From the NCBI GenBank assembly GCA_021295155.1, contig JAJTJC010000034.1:217751-281750 (forward strand): a DNA stretch of 64,000 nt, read 5' to 3'. A program made the position numbers and the translations under genes. Below the pieces are notes generated by a model, which was given only the letters and a program-made list of their open reading frames with translations, made no database searches and was not told the DNA's origin. Positions 8,118-17,550 of this stretch are shown here, piece by piece (position 1 is the first letter of the stretch; each line of letters starts with the position of its first letter). Origin of the DNA: Flavobacteriaceae bacterium D16 (lineage in GTDB: Bacteria; Bacteroidota; Bacteroidia; Flavobacteriales; Flavobacteriaceae).

Positions 8118-9941
8118 TTATCCCAACGACTGCATTTCAACGAGTTTTTTGTACACTCCGTTGGATTTTATAAGTGCCTTATGCGTCCCCTGTTCTACTA
8201 ATTTACCTTTTTCAAGGACAACAATATTGCTGGCCTTTTGAATGGTAGAAAGGCGGTGTGCTATAACAATAGAGGTTCGGTTGGCCATCATTTTTTCAAG
8301 TGCATCCTGAACCAGGCGTTCACTCTCGGTATCCAGTGCAGATGTGGCTTCATCCAGGATCATAATTGGCGGGTTTTTAAGTACGGCCCGGGCAATGGAC
8401 AACCTTTGGCGCTGTCCACCACTTAATTTGCTGCCTCCATCACCGATATTGGTCTGATATCCTTCTGGTAGTTCCGAAATAAAATCATGTGCATTGGCAA
8501 TCCTGGCTGCTTCGATAATTTCCGCTTCAGTGGCATCAGCCTTACCCATGCGGATGTTGTTTTCCACAGAATCATTGAATAATATGGACTCCTGTGTAAC
8601 CAGCCCCATCAGGTTCCTAAGATCCTTCTTACTAATATCCCGTATATCAATACCATCTATGGTAATAGCCCCGCCGGTTACGTCGTAAAACCGTGTAACC
8701 AGGTTTGCCAGCGTACTTTTTCCGCTGCCAGATTGTCCTACCAACGCAACTGTACTCCCTTTGGGTATGGAAAGATTGAATTTCGTGAATACAGGTTCTT
8801 TCTCGTACTGGAAGGATAACTGATCCAGAACGATCTCGTGCTGGAAATCTTCCTTTTTTACTGGGTTTTCCGGTTCTCTTATCGGGTTTTCTGCTTCTAT
8901 TACCTCCATTACCCGTTCTGCAGCAGCATTCCCTTTACGAACGCCATAGGAGGCCTTACTAATTGCCTTGGCAGGTGTCAATATATTATAGGCAAGACCC
9001 ATATAGGAAATAAAGGAGGAGGCATCCAGGGTGTTATCTACAAGGACCATCTTACCTCCAAACCAGAGTAAAACGCCAATTACCAGAATCCCCAGGAATT
9101 CGCCGGTTGGGGATGCCAGGTTTTGTCTGTTGAGCAGTCGGTTGGAAAAGTTGTAAAAACGTTGGGTAGAGTTTTTGAAAGTTTCTGCAAAGCGCGATTC
9201 GGAATTGAAAGCTTTAATTACCCTGAGGCCACCGAGGGTTTCTTCCACTATGGACAGGAATTCGCCCTGTTCTTTCTGGACCCTCAAAGATTTTTTCTTG
9301 AGGGATTTACCTATCCTGCTTATGATCATTCCGGCCAGTGGAATGAAAATGAACACAAATAATGTAAGCTTTACACTTATAAAGAACATGATCAGGATGG
9401 TGAAGAGTATGGTGAGCGGTTCTCGGACAATGAGTTCCAGTATTGATAGGAATGAGTGCTGGATTTCCAGAACATCCGATGTGATACGCGCAATGACATC
9501 CCCTTTCTTTTTTTCTGTGTAATACGAGATAGGTAATTCCACCACCTTTTCGTACATCTTGTTTCGTATATCTTTAAGTACACCATTTCTGAGGAAGGTA
9601 ATGAAGTACATGGCCAGGTAGTTGAACACATTTTTAAACAGGAATAAGGCCAGTACCAAGCCTATTACCAGCACCAGTGCCTTCATCTCATCTTCTCCTG
9701 CGTAGTGAGTAATTTGATAGTTGATATAGTCCTTTAAAAAAGATTTGATCTGTCCCATACCTTCATACACCGGCTTGATATACACTTTTTCCGACTGGTC
9801 AAATAAAACATCCAGCATGGGAATGAGGGCCGCAAAGGAGAGTGCACTAAACAGCGCGTAAAGGACATTAAAGAAAATGTTTAGAAAGCCATATTTCCGG
9901 TAGGGCAGGGCGTAGGCCAGAATTTTACGGAAATATCCCAT
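8118..9941 (-). CDS. MsbA-like ABC exporter, fused membrane and ATPase domains
   Basis: 607 aa half-transporter. Residues 1 to about 330 hold six transmembrane helices of the ABC exporter fold; residues about 345-607 are the ATPase with Walker A GQSGSGKST, signature LSGGQRQR, Walker B IMILDEATSALD and the switch HRLS. It probably works as a homodimer that flips lipid or exports an envelope precursor, as MsbA does for lipid A core. The gene overlaps the phospho-sugar mutase stop by one base (TAATG) and follows a membrane glycosyltransferase, which fits an envelope role. The substrate cannot be decided from sequence. Confidence 0.92.
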   Translation of the reverse strand: MGYFRKILAYALPYRKYGFLNIFFNVLYALFSALSFAALIPMLDVLFDQSEKVYIKPVYEGMGQIKSFLKDYINYQITHYAGEDEMKALVLVIGLVLALFLFKNVFNYLAMYFITFLRNGVLKDIRNKMYEKVVELPISYYTEKKKGDVIARITSDVLEIQHSFLSILELIVREPLTILFTILIMFFISVKLTLFVFIFIPLAGMIISRIGKSLKKKSLRVQKEQGEFLSIVEETLGGLRVIKAFNSESRFAETFKNSTQRFYNFSNRLLNRQNLASPTGEFLGILVIGVLLWFGGKMVLVDNTLDASSFISYMGLAYNILTPAKAISKASYGVRKGNAAAERVMEVIEAENPIREPENPVKKEDFQHEIVLDQLSFQYEKEPVFTKFNLSIPKGSTVALVGQSGSGKSTLANLVTRFYDVTGGAITIDGIDIRDISKKDLRNLMGLVTQESILFNDSVENNIRMGKADATEAEIIEAARIANAHDFISELPEGYQTNIGDGGSKLSGGQRQRLSIARAVLKNPPIMILDEATSALDTESERLVQDALEKMMANRTSIVIAHRLSTIQKASNIVVLEKGKLVEQGTHKALIKSNGVYKKLVEMQSLG

Positions 9942-11650
9942 TAACTCAGATTCAATTCTTTGAGAATACGTTCAATTTTGAGATCCAACTCTGCTTCGGT
10001 TTGTTCAAAATCTTCTTTGTTCTTAAGAGTAGTATTTATACTGAAGTAAAACTTGATCTTGGGTTCGGTTCCACTTGGACGGGCTGCCATTTGAGTGCCA
10101 TCCGCCGTTTTATAGATCAAAACATTGGATTTTGGAATGTCGATAGCCTTGTTTTCTCCGGTTTTAAGGTTACGTGAAATAGAGGTTCCGTAGTCATCAA
10201 TTACAACTACTTCAGATCCGTCTATAGTACTAATCGGATTTTCCCTGAAATCGACCATCATTTGGGCAATTTCCTCAGCTCCTTTCATACCCTTTTTGGT
10301 GAGTGATATAAGTTTTTCTTTGTAAAAGCCATAGGCCTGGTAACAACCCACCAGCTCCTCAAAAAACGAGCTTCCATCTGCTTTCGCCTGTGCTGCTATT
10401 TCGCAAGCCAGCAGGGTTGCGGTTACAGCATCCTTATCACGCACAAAATCGCCTACCATAAAACCAAAACTCTCTTCGCCACCACCCAGGAAATGCTGTT
10501 CCGGGAAATCCTTGATCATCTTGGCAATCCATTTAAATCCGGTGAGTGAAATTTTGCACTCAACCCCATAGGTTTCAGCCATACTGGACATCATGGGTGT
10601 GGAAACGATAGTGGAGGCTACAAATTCATTGCCTTTAAAACCTTGTTTTTTGGCCTGCTCCAGCAGGAAGCGTGTCATCAGGATCATGGTTTGGTTACCG
10701 TTCAGAATTTGCAGGTTTCCTTCCCTGTTCCTCACGGCAATACCCAGTCGGTCACTGTCAGGATCTGTACCTACAACCATATCGGCCCCAATTTCTTCTG
10801 CCTTTTTCATCGCCAGGCTAAGCGCCTCCGGTTCTTCCGGATTGGGCGATTTTACCGTGGGGAAATCCCCGTCCGGCACCCGTTGTTCTTCAATAATGGT
10901 AACTTGAGAATATCCGGCTCTTTTCAGTACTTCCGGTATGGCTGTTATTGAGGTCCCATGCAGTGATGTGAAAACGATCTTGAAATCCTCTTTTCCTTCA
11001 GCTCCGAAACTGCCATTTTTTACCGAAGCTGAAATAAAGGCCTCATCCACATCCTCGTCAATGAGCTTAATGAGGTCTTCATTGGGCTTGAACAGGATAT
11101 CTTCAAAAGAAATCGCATTGATCTCTGCGATTATTTCGCCATCCTGAGGAGGGACAATTTGTCCGCCGTCTGTCCAGTAAACTTTATAACCATTGTATTC
11201 CGGAGGGTTATGGGAAGCAGTTAAAACCACGCCCGCATGGCAGTTTAGATAGCGCACTGCAAAGGATAGTTCCGGGGTAGTCCTCAGGGCCGAAAACAGG
11301 TATACCTGAATCCCATTGGCAGAAAACACTTCTGCCACTAAGCGGGAAAGGGTATCGCTATTGTGGCGGCAGTCGTATGCGATGACCACTTTAAGAGTTT
11401 CACCTGCATACACTTTCTTTAGATAGTTGCTAAGTCCCTGGGTACTCTTTCCAAGGGTATACTTATTAATTCGATTCGTACCCACTCCCATAACTCCGCG
11501 CATGCCTCCTGTTCCAAATTCCAGATCGCGATAGAAACGATCTTTCAGTTCTTCTTCATCATGGGTGATCAGGTGTTTAACTTCATTTCGCACCTCAGGG
11601 TCGAAAAAGTCACTTAGCCAGGAATTGGCTCTTTCCAGGATTTGCTCCAT
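9941..11650 (-). CDS. Phospho-sugar mutase (phosphoglucomutase/phosphomannomutase family)
   Basis: 569 aa, the long bacterial type. The active-site loop TASHNPPEYNGYKVYW holds the phosphoserine (Ser146). The metal-binding loop DPDSDRLGIAV lies near 297-307, the sugar-binding loop reads GGGEESFG, and the C-terminal phosphate loop reads AARPSGTEPK. It interconverts hexose 1- and 6-phosphates, feeding nucleotide-sugar synthesis. Length and motifs match the alpha-D-phosphohexomutase superfamily, but glucose versus mannose preference cannot be told. Neighbours (GT2, ABC exporter) suggest use in cell-envelope glycans. Confidence 0.95.
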   Translation of the reverse strand: MEQILERANSWLSDFFDPEVRNEVKHLITHDEEELKDRFYRDLEFGTGGMRGVMGVGTNRINKYTLGKSTQGLSNYLKKVYAGETLKVVIAYDCRHNSDTLSRLVAEVFSANGIQVYLFSALRTTPELSFAVRYLNCHAGVVLTASHNPPEYNGYKVYWTDGGQIVPPQDGEIIAEINAISFEDILFKPNEDLIKLIDEDVDEAFISASVKNGSFGAEGKEDFKIVFTSLHGTSITAIPEVLKRAGYSQVTIIEEQRVPDGDFPTVKSPNPEEPEALSLAMKKAEEIGADMVVGTDPDSDRLGIAVRNREGNLQILNGNQTMILMTRFLLEQAKKQGFKGNEFVASTIVSTPMMSSMAETYGVECKISLTGFKWIAKMIKDFPEQHFLGGGEESFGFMVGDFVRDKDAVTATLLACEIAAQAKADGSSFFEELVGCYQAYGFYKEKLISLTKKGMKGAEEIAQMMVDFRENPISTIDGSEVVVIDDYGTSISRNLKTGENKAIDIPKSNVLIYKTADGTQMAARPSGTEPKIKFYFSINTTLKNKEDFEQTEAELDLKIERILKELNLS

Positions 11651-11678
11651 TTTATCTGTCGTAGGTAATGGTTCCCTC

Positions 11679-11686
11679 CAAAATTA
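11679..11686 (-). promoter_or_regulatory. -7 promoter element before the phospho-sugar mutase
   Basis: Minus-strand TAATTTTG matches TAnnTTTG, 28 bases before the ATG at 11650. The -33 region is weak. The mutase may therefore have its own promoter inside the longer run. Confidence 0.4.
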
Positions 11687-11710
11687 CGAAGATTATCAAA
11701 TTAAAAGGGA

Positions 11711-12658
11711 TTAGAGGTTTAAATCTTCTGCTATGAAATAGCGTGGTTTGCCTTTACGCGATCGCACCACAAGTTCTCCAAGGAAGCCAGCCAGGAAAAG
11801 TTGTGTTCCTATTATCATTGCGGTCAGGGCAATGAAAAACTCTGGTCGATCTGTAATAAGCCTGCCTTGCGGATGAAAAAATAGCTTATCGATTCCCAGG
11901 AATAGAGCGAAACCAGTTCCTATCAGGAACATTAGGAATCCCAAGGCGCCAAAAAGGTGCATGGGCCTTTTGGCAAATTTTGAAACAAACCAAATGGTGA
12001 TTAAATCCAGAAGGCCTTTAATAAAACGGTCGGCTCCAAATTTCGTCTTCCCATATTTCCGGGCCTGGTGTTGCACAACCTTTTCACCAATTTTCATGAA
12101 GCCCGCATTTTTGGCCAGAACCGGTATGTAACGGTGCATTTCCCCCCTGACCTCAATAGTTTTAATCACTTCCCTGCGAAAGGCTTTCAAACCACAATTA
12201 AAATCGTGCAATTTCACTCCGGAAGTTTTACGAGCGGCCCAGTTGAAAATTTTGGACGGAATGTTTTTCATGATAACGGAATCATACCGTTTCTTCTTCC
12301 ATCCTGCTATAAGATCTAACTCTTTTTCTTCCATCAGAGCGATCATGCGTGGTATTTCTTCGGGATTGTCCTGCAGGTCCGCATCCATGGTAATGATCAC
12401 ATCTCCTTCGGCCTTTTTAAAACCAGCATGAAGGGCCTGTGATTTGCCGAAGTTTTTACGAAAGCGAATTCCCTTTACCATCGTATTTTTTGCGGCAAGG
12501 GTTTCGATGACTTTCCAGGAATTGTCTGTACTTCCGTCATCGATGAAGATTAGCTCGTATAAAAAATGATTGGATTGCATTACACCTGCAATCCAATCAT
12601 GTAATTCGGTAAGAGACTCTTCTTCGTTAAGTAGAGGAATTACTATGGATAACTTCAT
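11711..12658 (-). CDS. Family 2 glycosyltransferase with two C-terminal membrane helices
   Basis: 315 aa. The N-terminal GT-A domain shows IPLLNEEESL, the nucleotide-binding FIDDGSTDNSW, and the metal-binding MDADLQDNPEEIP. Two transmembrane helices follow near 235-260 and 270-300 (LFGALGFLMFLIGTGFALFLG; FFIALTAMIIGTQLFLAGFLGEL). This is the architecture of DPM1/GtrB-type enzymes that move a sugar from a nucleotide donor to a polyprenyl phosphate at the inner membrane. Gap of 48-60 bases to each neighbour. Donor and acceptor unknown. Confidence 0.92.
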   Translation of the reverse strand: MKLSIVIPLLNEEESLTELHDWIAGVMQSNHFLYELIFIDDGSTDNSWKVIETLAAKNTMVKGIRFRKNFGKSQALHAGFKKAEGDVIITMDADLQDNPEEIPRMIALMEEKELDLIAGWKKKRYDSVIMKNIPSKIFNWAARKTSGVKLHDFNCGLKAFRREVIKTIEVRGEMHRYIPVLAKNAGFMKIGEKVVQHQARKYGKTKFGADRFIKGLLDLITIWFVSKFAKRPMHLFGALGFLMFLIGTGFALFLGIDKLFFHPQGRLITDRPEFFIALTAMIIGTQLFLAGFLGELVVRSRKGKPRYFIAEDLNL

Positions 12659-12681
12659 AGGGCTATGGGCCTAATTCCTTC

Positions 12682-12689
12682 CAAAAGTA
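12682..12689 (-). promoter_or_regulatory. -7 promoter element before the glycosyltransferase
   Basis: Minus-strand TACTTTTG (TAnnTTTG) lies 23 bases upstream of the ATG at 12658. The -33 box is poor. Confidence 0.4.
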
Positions 12690-12707
12690 CAATATTCACA
12701 ATTAATA

Positions 12708-13220
12708 TTAGGCCTTAGATTTTTTAAAGATAAGTCCACCAACCAATCCGATAATGAGTCCGAAAATTACGTTTCCGATCAAAATAAAGGGGTAGGAGAC
12801 CCAAAAATAATCTATGGTATTCTGATATTGTTGTTGAATTATGTCTTGGCTAAGATCACCTCGTTCTTCTAAAGCCGTTTTGGTTGCTTCCGCAATTTTC
12901 ACTGCAAATTCCGGATCCAGAACATTGGCCATAAGATAGGTGTAGATCACTGAAATAACAGCTGCAACTACGGCGATTCCGGCCCCTAATTTTAGGCCCT
13001 GACCTATGGTTAAATTCCCGGCATTTGCTTTTCGAAAATTAAAAATACCCAAAAATATTACAACTAATAATAAAACAATGCCTATGATAGAACTTGTTGA
13101 GTCCCTGTTGGTATGGGCATCCATGCTAAATAACATGAGACCGAAGGCTACCCCCAGTCCTCCCAGGATTAATCCGTAATTCAATGAGAATTTGCCAATT
13201 TTAGGTTGTTGATCTTCCAT
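12708..13220 (-). CDS. DUF4199 membrane protein
   Basis: 170 aa with four predicted membrane helices, near 15-30, 42-60, 78-98 and 140-162. The last is followed by a KKSKA tail. Loop residues DPEFAVKIAEATKTALEERGDLSQDIIQQQYQNT and the overall layout match the DUF4199 family of Bacteroidota. Function unknown. In this and related genomes it sits at the head of the glycosyltransferase / phospho-sugar mutase / exporter run. A near-consensus -7 box TATCTTTA lies upstream at 13282-13289 on the minus strand. Confidence 0.85.
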   Translation of the reverse strand: MEDQQPKIGKFSLNYGLILGGLGVAFGLMLFSMDAHTNRDSTSSIIGIVLLLVVIFLGIFNFRKANAGNLTIGQGLKLGAGIAVVAAVISVIYTYLMANVLDPEFAVKIAEATKTALEERGDLSQDIIQQQYQNTIDYFWVSYPFILIGNVIFGLIIGLVGGLIFKKSKA

Positions 13221-13320
13221 TTTATACTATTTATGTTGATTATTTATCCGTTAGTTGTTTGTTTGCGCAATTTGTTACAGTTAAAGATACAATTTTGTAT
13301 GGTCTTTTTTAAATGATTAA

Positions 13321-13352
13321 ATTGTAGTTTCCTTGAAAAAAATATATATTTG
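13321..13352 (+). promoter_or_regulatory. Promoter of the L31 gene
   Basis: ATTG at 13321-13324, a 20-base spacer, then TATATTTG at 13345-13352, a perfect -7 box. The start of transcription would leave about 30 bases of leader before the ATG at 13388. Confidence 0.6.
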
Positions 13353-13387
13353 CAGCCTGAAAAAAGGGAGCGCATAAAAACAATACG

Positions 13388-13675
13388 ATGAAAAAAGGCA
13401 TACATCCGGATAATTACAGAATAGTGGCATTCAAGGACATGTCCAATGACGACGTATTTCTGGCAAAATCTACAGCAGAGACTAAAGAGACTTTAGAGGT
13501 TGAAGGTGTGGAATATCCTTTGGTAAAACTAGAGATTTCCAGGACTTCCCATCCTTTCTACACAGGGAAGGCCAAACTTGTGGATACCGCTGGAAGGATT
13601 GACAAATTCAAAAGCAAGTACGAAAAGTTTAAAAAGCCTGCGAAGAAAGAATCTTCTGAGGAAGAAGGTAAGTAG
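13388..13675 (+). CDS. rpmE2: 50S ribosomal protein L31, type B
   Basis: 95 aa, beginning [24 protein letters not shown] and containing [26 protein letters not shown], the L31 signature region. The CxxC zinc ligands of type A are absent, so this is the zinc-independent type B, with a Lys/Glu-rich tail. It is transcribed alone from a strong promoter and followed by an intrinsic terminator at 13706-13737. Confidence 0.97.
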   Translation: MKKGIHPDNYRIVAFKDMSNDDVFLAKSTAETKETLEVEGVEYPLVKLEISRTSHPFYTGKAKLVDTAGRIDKFKSKYEKFKKPAKKESSEEEGK

Positions 13676-13705
13676 TCTAGATAAACTGGAGTTCAACGAT
13701 ATCCT

Positions 13706-13737
13706 CGCCTCTGAATTAAATTCAGGGGCGTTTTTTA
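13706..13737 (+). terminator. Intrinsic terminator after L31
   Basis: A 10-base stem (13706-13715 with 13721-13730, one G-U pair) around a TTAAA loop, followed directly by TTTTTTATTT. Confidence 0.85.
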
Positions 13738-13763
13738 TTTAATTTTGTGTAAAACTCGGGAAC

Positions 13764-14939
13764 ATGAATTATATCCTCTTCGATAGCACTGTACGTGAAT
13801 CCCTAAAGCCTTTTACCTTCACCCGTCCGGTTGCCGATATCCGCTTTGGTATTTTAACGATCCGGGAAAAATGGGAACGCTATTTGGGGCAATCAACCAG
13901 TTCCAAAACTGAGGATTACCTTTCCGAAAAATTTCCTTTGGTTGCTGGGGGCAACAATGTATTTATCAATGGTGCCTGTTTGCCGGATCCTGAACTTGTC
14001 AAAAATATTATGGGCCTTAAAAAAGGGGAAGCCCTGCTCAAGTCGGGTGAGCTGATTGCCTGTGCTACAGGTACGTCCTTGCAACTAACAGCGCCGGAGG
14101 AATATGATGCACGAGAATATGAAGGGGAACTTCTTTCCCTGCGCCATACATGGGAAATTTTTTCGCGTAATGGTGAGGCTCTGGAAGCCGATTTTGAGTT
14201 GCTTACCAAGGGCAGACGGAGCGCTCCAATTTCAGACACCAATAGCGTAATCAACCCGGAGCGCATTTTCCTGGAAGAAGGCGCCAAGGTGGAATACAGC
14301 ATCCTAAATGCCAGTTCGGGCCCCATATATATTGGTAAAGATGCCGAGGTCATGGAGGGCAATATGATCAGGGGCGGGTTAGCCCTCTGCCACAATGCCG
14401 TCATAAAAATGGGAGCCAAGATCTATGGCCCTACCACTGTAGGTCCCTATGGGAAGGTATGCGGGGAAGTGAGTAACTCTGTTATTTTTGGTTACTCCAG
14501 TAAGGGGCATGATGGATATCTCGGAAATTCTGTACTTGGCGAGTGGTGTAATATCGGGGCAGATTCAAACAATTCCAACCTAAAGAACAATTATGCCAAA
14601 GTAAGGCTTTGGAACTATGCCTCGGAACGATTCGACCAGACAGGACTTCAATTCTGCGGGCTGATGATGGGAGATCACAGTAAAACTGCCATCAATACTA
14701 TGTTCAATACGGGGACCGTTATTGGCGTAAATGCCAATATTTACGTACCGGGATTCCCCCGGAACTTTGTCCCCAGTTTTAGCTGGGGAGGAGCATCAGG
14801 TTTCAAGGCTTATCTGCCGGAGAAGGCTTTTGAAGCGGCCAAAGTTATGATGGCCCGCCGTGATGTAGCGTTTACTGAGGCAGATATGAATATGCTCAAA
14901 CATGTCTTCGAAATTACCAGAAAGTACCGCAAGTATTAA
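13764..14939 (+). CDS. GlmU-family putative sugar nucleotidyltransferase
   Basis: 391 aa from ATG 13764. It begins MNYILFDSTVRESLKPFTFTRPVADIRFGILTIREKW, typical of the flavobacterial GlmU-like group. The N-terminal part resembles a degenerate nucleotidyltransferase domain; the C-terminal half (about 190-340) shows left-handed beta-helix hexapeptide character (IYIGKDAEVMEGNMI, VIKMGAKIYGPTTVGPYGKV). The classical GlmU uridylyl loop GxGTRM is not seen, so catalytic activity as GlmU is not assured. Probable role in activated sugar metabolism for the envelope. Confidence 0.85.
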   Translation: MNYILFDSTVRESLKPFTFTRPVADIRFGILTIREKWERYLGQSTSSKTEDYLSEKFPLVAGGNNVFINGACLPDPELVKNIMGLKKGEALLKSGELIACATGTSLQLTAPEEYDAREYEGELLSLRHTWEIFSRNGEALEADFELLTKGRRSAPISDTNSVINPERIFLEEGAKVEYSILNASSGPIYIGKDAEVMEGNMIRGGLALCHNAVIKMGAKIYGPTTVGPYGKVCGEVSNSVIFGYSSKGHDGYLGNSVLGEWCNIGADSNNSNLKNNYAKVRLWNYASERFDQTGLQFCGLMMGDHSKTAINTMFNTGTVIGVNANIYVPGFPRNFVPSFSWGGASGFKAYLPEKAFEAAKVMMARRDVAFTEADMNMLKHVFEITRKYRKY

Positions 14940-14968
14940 CCGAAGGGCCGGATACGTATTGATTTTCA

Positions 14969-14976
14969 TATCTTTG
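14969..14976 (+). promoter_or_regulatory. -7 promoter element before mtaB
   Basis: TATCTTTG, perfect TAnnTTTG, 26 bases before the ATG at 15003. No clear -33 box. Confidence 0.45.
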
Positions 14977-15002
14977 CAAACCCAGTAATTAGGGTACCAT
15001 CC

Positions 15003-16331
15003 ATGAGGAAAAAAGTGGCTTTTTACACCTTGGGCTGCAAGCTCAATTTCTCCGAGACCTCCACAATTGCCAGACATGTAGAGGGAGAGGGTTTTGAACG
15101 TGTTGCTTTCAACGAGAAGGCAGACCTTTATGTGATCAACACCTGTTCGGTTACAGAGAATGCAGACAAACGATTCAAGACCATTGTCCGCCAGGCCCAA
15201 AAGGCCAATCCAAAGGCATTTGTTGCAGCCATTGGTTGCTATGCTCAGCTAAAACCAGAGCAACTTGCCAATGTAGACGGAGTGGATTTAGTTTTGGGAG
15301 CTACTGAGAAATTCAAACTGACGGACTACCTGAATGACCTTTCAAAGAACGATTTTGGGGAGGTACATTCCTGTGAAATCTCCGAAGCTGACTTCTATGT
15401 AGGCAGCTATGCCATAGGAGACAGAACCCGGGCTTTCCTTAAAGTTCAGGATGGGTGCGATTATAAATGTACCTACTGTACTATTCCCCTTGCCAGGGGT
15501 ATTTCACGAAGTGATACCCTTGAAAACGTATTGCATAATGCCCGTGAGATATCTGAGCAGGGCATTAAGGAAATTGTACTCACCGGTGTAAATATTGGTG
15601 ATTATGGCAAAGGGGAGTTTGGTAATAAACGTCATGAACATACATTCCTCGACCTTGTAAAGGCCCTGGATGAAGTGCCTGGTATTCACCGGCTTCGAAT
15701 ATCATCCATAGAGCCGAATTTGTTAAAGGATGAAACCATAGATTTTGTAGCAGGCAGCAAAACCTTTGTACCTCATTTTCATATCCCGCTTCAAAGTGGC
15801 AGTGACAAAATACTGAGGGCAATGAAGCGACGCTATAAGCGCGAACTTTACACAAACAGGGTAGCCCAGATTAAATCGCTGATGCCACAGGCTTGTATAG
15901 GGGTGGATGTTATCGTGGGCTTTCCTGGTGAAACCGATGAGGATTTCCTGGAGACCTACCATTATCTTAATGAACTGGATATTTCCTACCTGCATGTGTT
16001 TACTTACTCCGAACGCGACAATACACTTGCAGCCTCTATGGAGGAGGCTATTCCACTTAAGGTTAGGCAAAAGCGAAGCAAAATGTTACGCGCCTTATCC
16101 GTTAAGAAGCGGCGTGCTTTTTATGAAACCCAGCTGGGGACTATTCATACGGTCTTGTTCGAAGGTGAGAACAAAGCGGGCTACATCCATGGATTTACAG
16201 AGAATTATGTAAAGGTCCGGGTGCCCTGGAAACCAGCCTTGGTAAACACGCTTCATGAGGTTCGCTTAAAGGAGATTGATGAAGAAGGTATGGTGCGGTT
16301 GGAATTTATTCAGGAAACCGTATTGACATAA
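15003..16331 (+). CDS. mtaB: tRNA t6A37 C2-methylthiotransferase (radical SAM)
   Basis: 442 aa. It adds a methylthio group to N6-threonylcarbamoyladenosine at tRNA position 37, using two iron-sulfur clusters. The N-terminal UPF0004 domain has Cys12, Cys48 and Cys79 (FYTLGCKLN, INTCSVT, AIGCYAQ). The radical-SAM cluster motif DGCDYKCTYCTIP gives Cys152, Cys156 and Cys159. A TRAM-like tail (about 365-442) ends the protein. The opening YTLGCKLN and the length favour MtaB over MiaB or RimO. The stop codon abuts a hairpin at 16331-16353. Confidence 0.94.
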   Translation: MRKKVAFYTLGCKLNFSETSTIARHVEGEGFERVAFNEKADLYVINTCSVTENADKRFKTIVRQAQKANPKAFVAAIGCYAQLKPEQLANVDGVDLVLGATEKFKLTDYLNDLSKNDFGEVHSCEISEADFYVGSYAIGDRTRAFLKVQDGCDYKCTYCTIPLARGISRSDTLENVLHNAREISEQGIKEIVLTGVNIGDYGKGEFGNKRHEHTFLDLVKALDEVPGIHRLRISSIEPNLLKDETIDFVAGSKTFVPHFHIPLQSGSDKILRAMKRRYKRELYTNRVAQIKSLMPQACIGVDVIVGFPGETDEDFLETYHYLNELDISYLHVFTYSERDNTLAASMEEAIPLKVRQKRSKMLRALSVKKRRAFYETQLGTIHTVLFEGENKAGYIHGFTENYVKVRVPWKPALVNTLHEVRLKEIDEEGMVRLEFIQETVLT

Positions 16332-16353
16332 AAAAACCTCTCAAAATGAGAGG
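16331..16353 (-). terminator. Intrinsic terminator of the GNAT gene, also at the mtaB 3' end
   Basis: CCTCTC (16337-16342) pairs with GAGAGG (16348-16353) around AAAAT. On the minus strand the stem is followed by TTTTTT, so it works best for the minus-strand gene ending at 16378. Confidence 0.75.
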
Positions 16354-16377
16354 CTAGTATTCTGTAGTCTTATTGTC

Positions 16378-16671
16378 TTAAATCCGAATTCCAACAGGAA
16401 GCATTTCTTTATACTGCCTGTTTTTTCTCAAGAACCCTGCAATTTGAGGACTGGTCGGAACCACTCTCAAGTTTTGTTCCTGTATGTGGTGCAGGACGGA
16501 CTTAATAAAATCCTCTTTAAAACCGTTGTTTTGAATTTCCTCAGGAATAACCAGTTTAGTTAAGAAAATCTTACGTTCTTGGGAAGAGTATTCAATCTTG
16601 GCCAGATGACCGTCGACCTTAGTTTCAAACTGACGCAGGAAACTATTGTCTTTAATTGCTACTTCACTCAT
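16378..16671 (-). CDS. Small GNAT-fold acetyltransferase-like protein (YjdJ-like)
   Basis: 97 aa from ATG 16671 (MSEVAIKDNSFLRQFE). An upstream in-frame TTG (16701) would add ten residues but is unsupported. The sequence VDGHLAKIEYSSQERKIFLTKLVIPEEIQNNGFKEDFIKSVLHHIQEQNLRVVPTSPQIAGFLRKNRQY has the order of the short GNAT / N-acetyltransferase domain: strand, then the region that normally carries the acetyl-CoA loop, then helix, then the 'P-x-x-x-x-x-x-R-x-x-x-x-Y' end. Here the loop is replaced by IQNNGFKED. Substrate unknown. Confidence 0.78.
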   Translation of the reverse strand: MSEVAIKDNSFLRQFETKVDGHLAKIEYSSQERKIFLTKLVIPEEIQNNGFKEDFIKSVLHHIQEQNLRVVPTSPQIAGFLRKNRQYKEMLPVGIRI

Positions 16672-16845
16672 ATAGTTTGATTTAATTTGGTTTTTAGACA
16701 AAAAAATTACGATCTCGTTCTATCGTAATTTCCCAAATTGTTAGCCTAAGGTTAAATTTAAAAGGAGATGGGGATTCTTTACATTTATAGCACAAAACTA
16801 ACCAAAAAAATGCTAATTTCCTAGTTTTAAATCACTTTAGGCCAA

Positions 16846-17508
16846 ATGCCTTCAAGCAGGATTCACGTTTATTTCATGCCGGGACTCGCGGCAAGCTCCA
16901 GGATCTTTGAATTTATTGAACTTCCATCTGAAACTTTTGAGATTCATTATCTGGAGTGGTTTCTCCCTGACCACGGGATGTCTTTTGAGGCCTATGCCAG
17001 AAAGATGGTTGCACAGATAGAACATGACAAGTCCGTTTTGATTGGGGTTTCATTTGGCGGCATGCTGGTGCAGGAAATGGCCAAATTTATTTCTCCCCGC
17101 AAAATAATTATCATCTCCAGCATAAAACAAAAGTCGGAATTGCCGAAACGGCTTTTGTTTGCCAAGTACACAAAAGTCCATCGGCTACTTCCCACGGGTT
17201 TGGTAAATAATGTGGAATTGCTTGCCAAGTATGCATTTGGAGAAACGGTTAACAAGCGACTCTCTTTATACGAACAATATCTGTCTTTGCGCGATAAATA
17301 CTATTTGGATTGGTCCATAGATAAGATTGTCCATTGGGAGCAAAATACCTATCATCCGGATCTTGTTCATATACACGGAGACAAGGATGCTGTCTTTCCC
17401 GTGGGTCCAATTTCTGACTACATTCCTGTCAAAGGAGGTACCCATACCATGATCCTGCATCGATTTAAATGGTTTAATGAACGATTGCCCACAATTATTT
17501 TGGAATAA
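16846..17508 (+). CDS. Alpha/beta hydrolase
   Basis: 220 aa. The nucleophile elbow GVSFGG puts the catalytic serine at about residue 69. An oxyanion-type motif FMPGLAASSRIF lies at the N-terminus; probable acid Asp is in HGDKDAVFP and the catalytic His in GGTHTMILH. No signal peptide, so cytosolic. Natural substrate unknown. It stands 42 bases before the transglycosylase gene on the same strand and may be co-transcribed. Confidence 0.85.
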   Translation: MPSSRIHVYFMPGLAASSRIFEFIELPSETFEIHYLEWFLPDHGMSFEAYARKMVAQIEHDKSVLIGVSFGGMLVQEMAKFISPRKIIIISSIKQKSELPKRLLFAKYTKVHRLLPTGLVNNVELLAKYAFGETVNKRLSLYEQYLSLRDKYYLDWSIDKIVHWEQNTYHPDLVHIHGDKDAVFPVGPISDYIPVKGGTHTMILHRFKWFNERLPTIILE

Positions 17509-17550
17509 AGAGGTTGTATTATATACCTTTAACAGGGTAAACCGTATGTC

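Noticed and set aside
13916..14419. Minus-strand open frame of 167 codons inside the GlmU-like gene
   Set aside because: Antisense shadow; composition is typical of reverse-strand frames and the plus-strand gene is clear.
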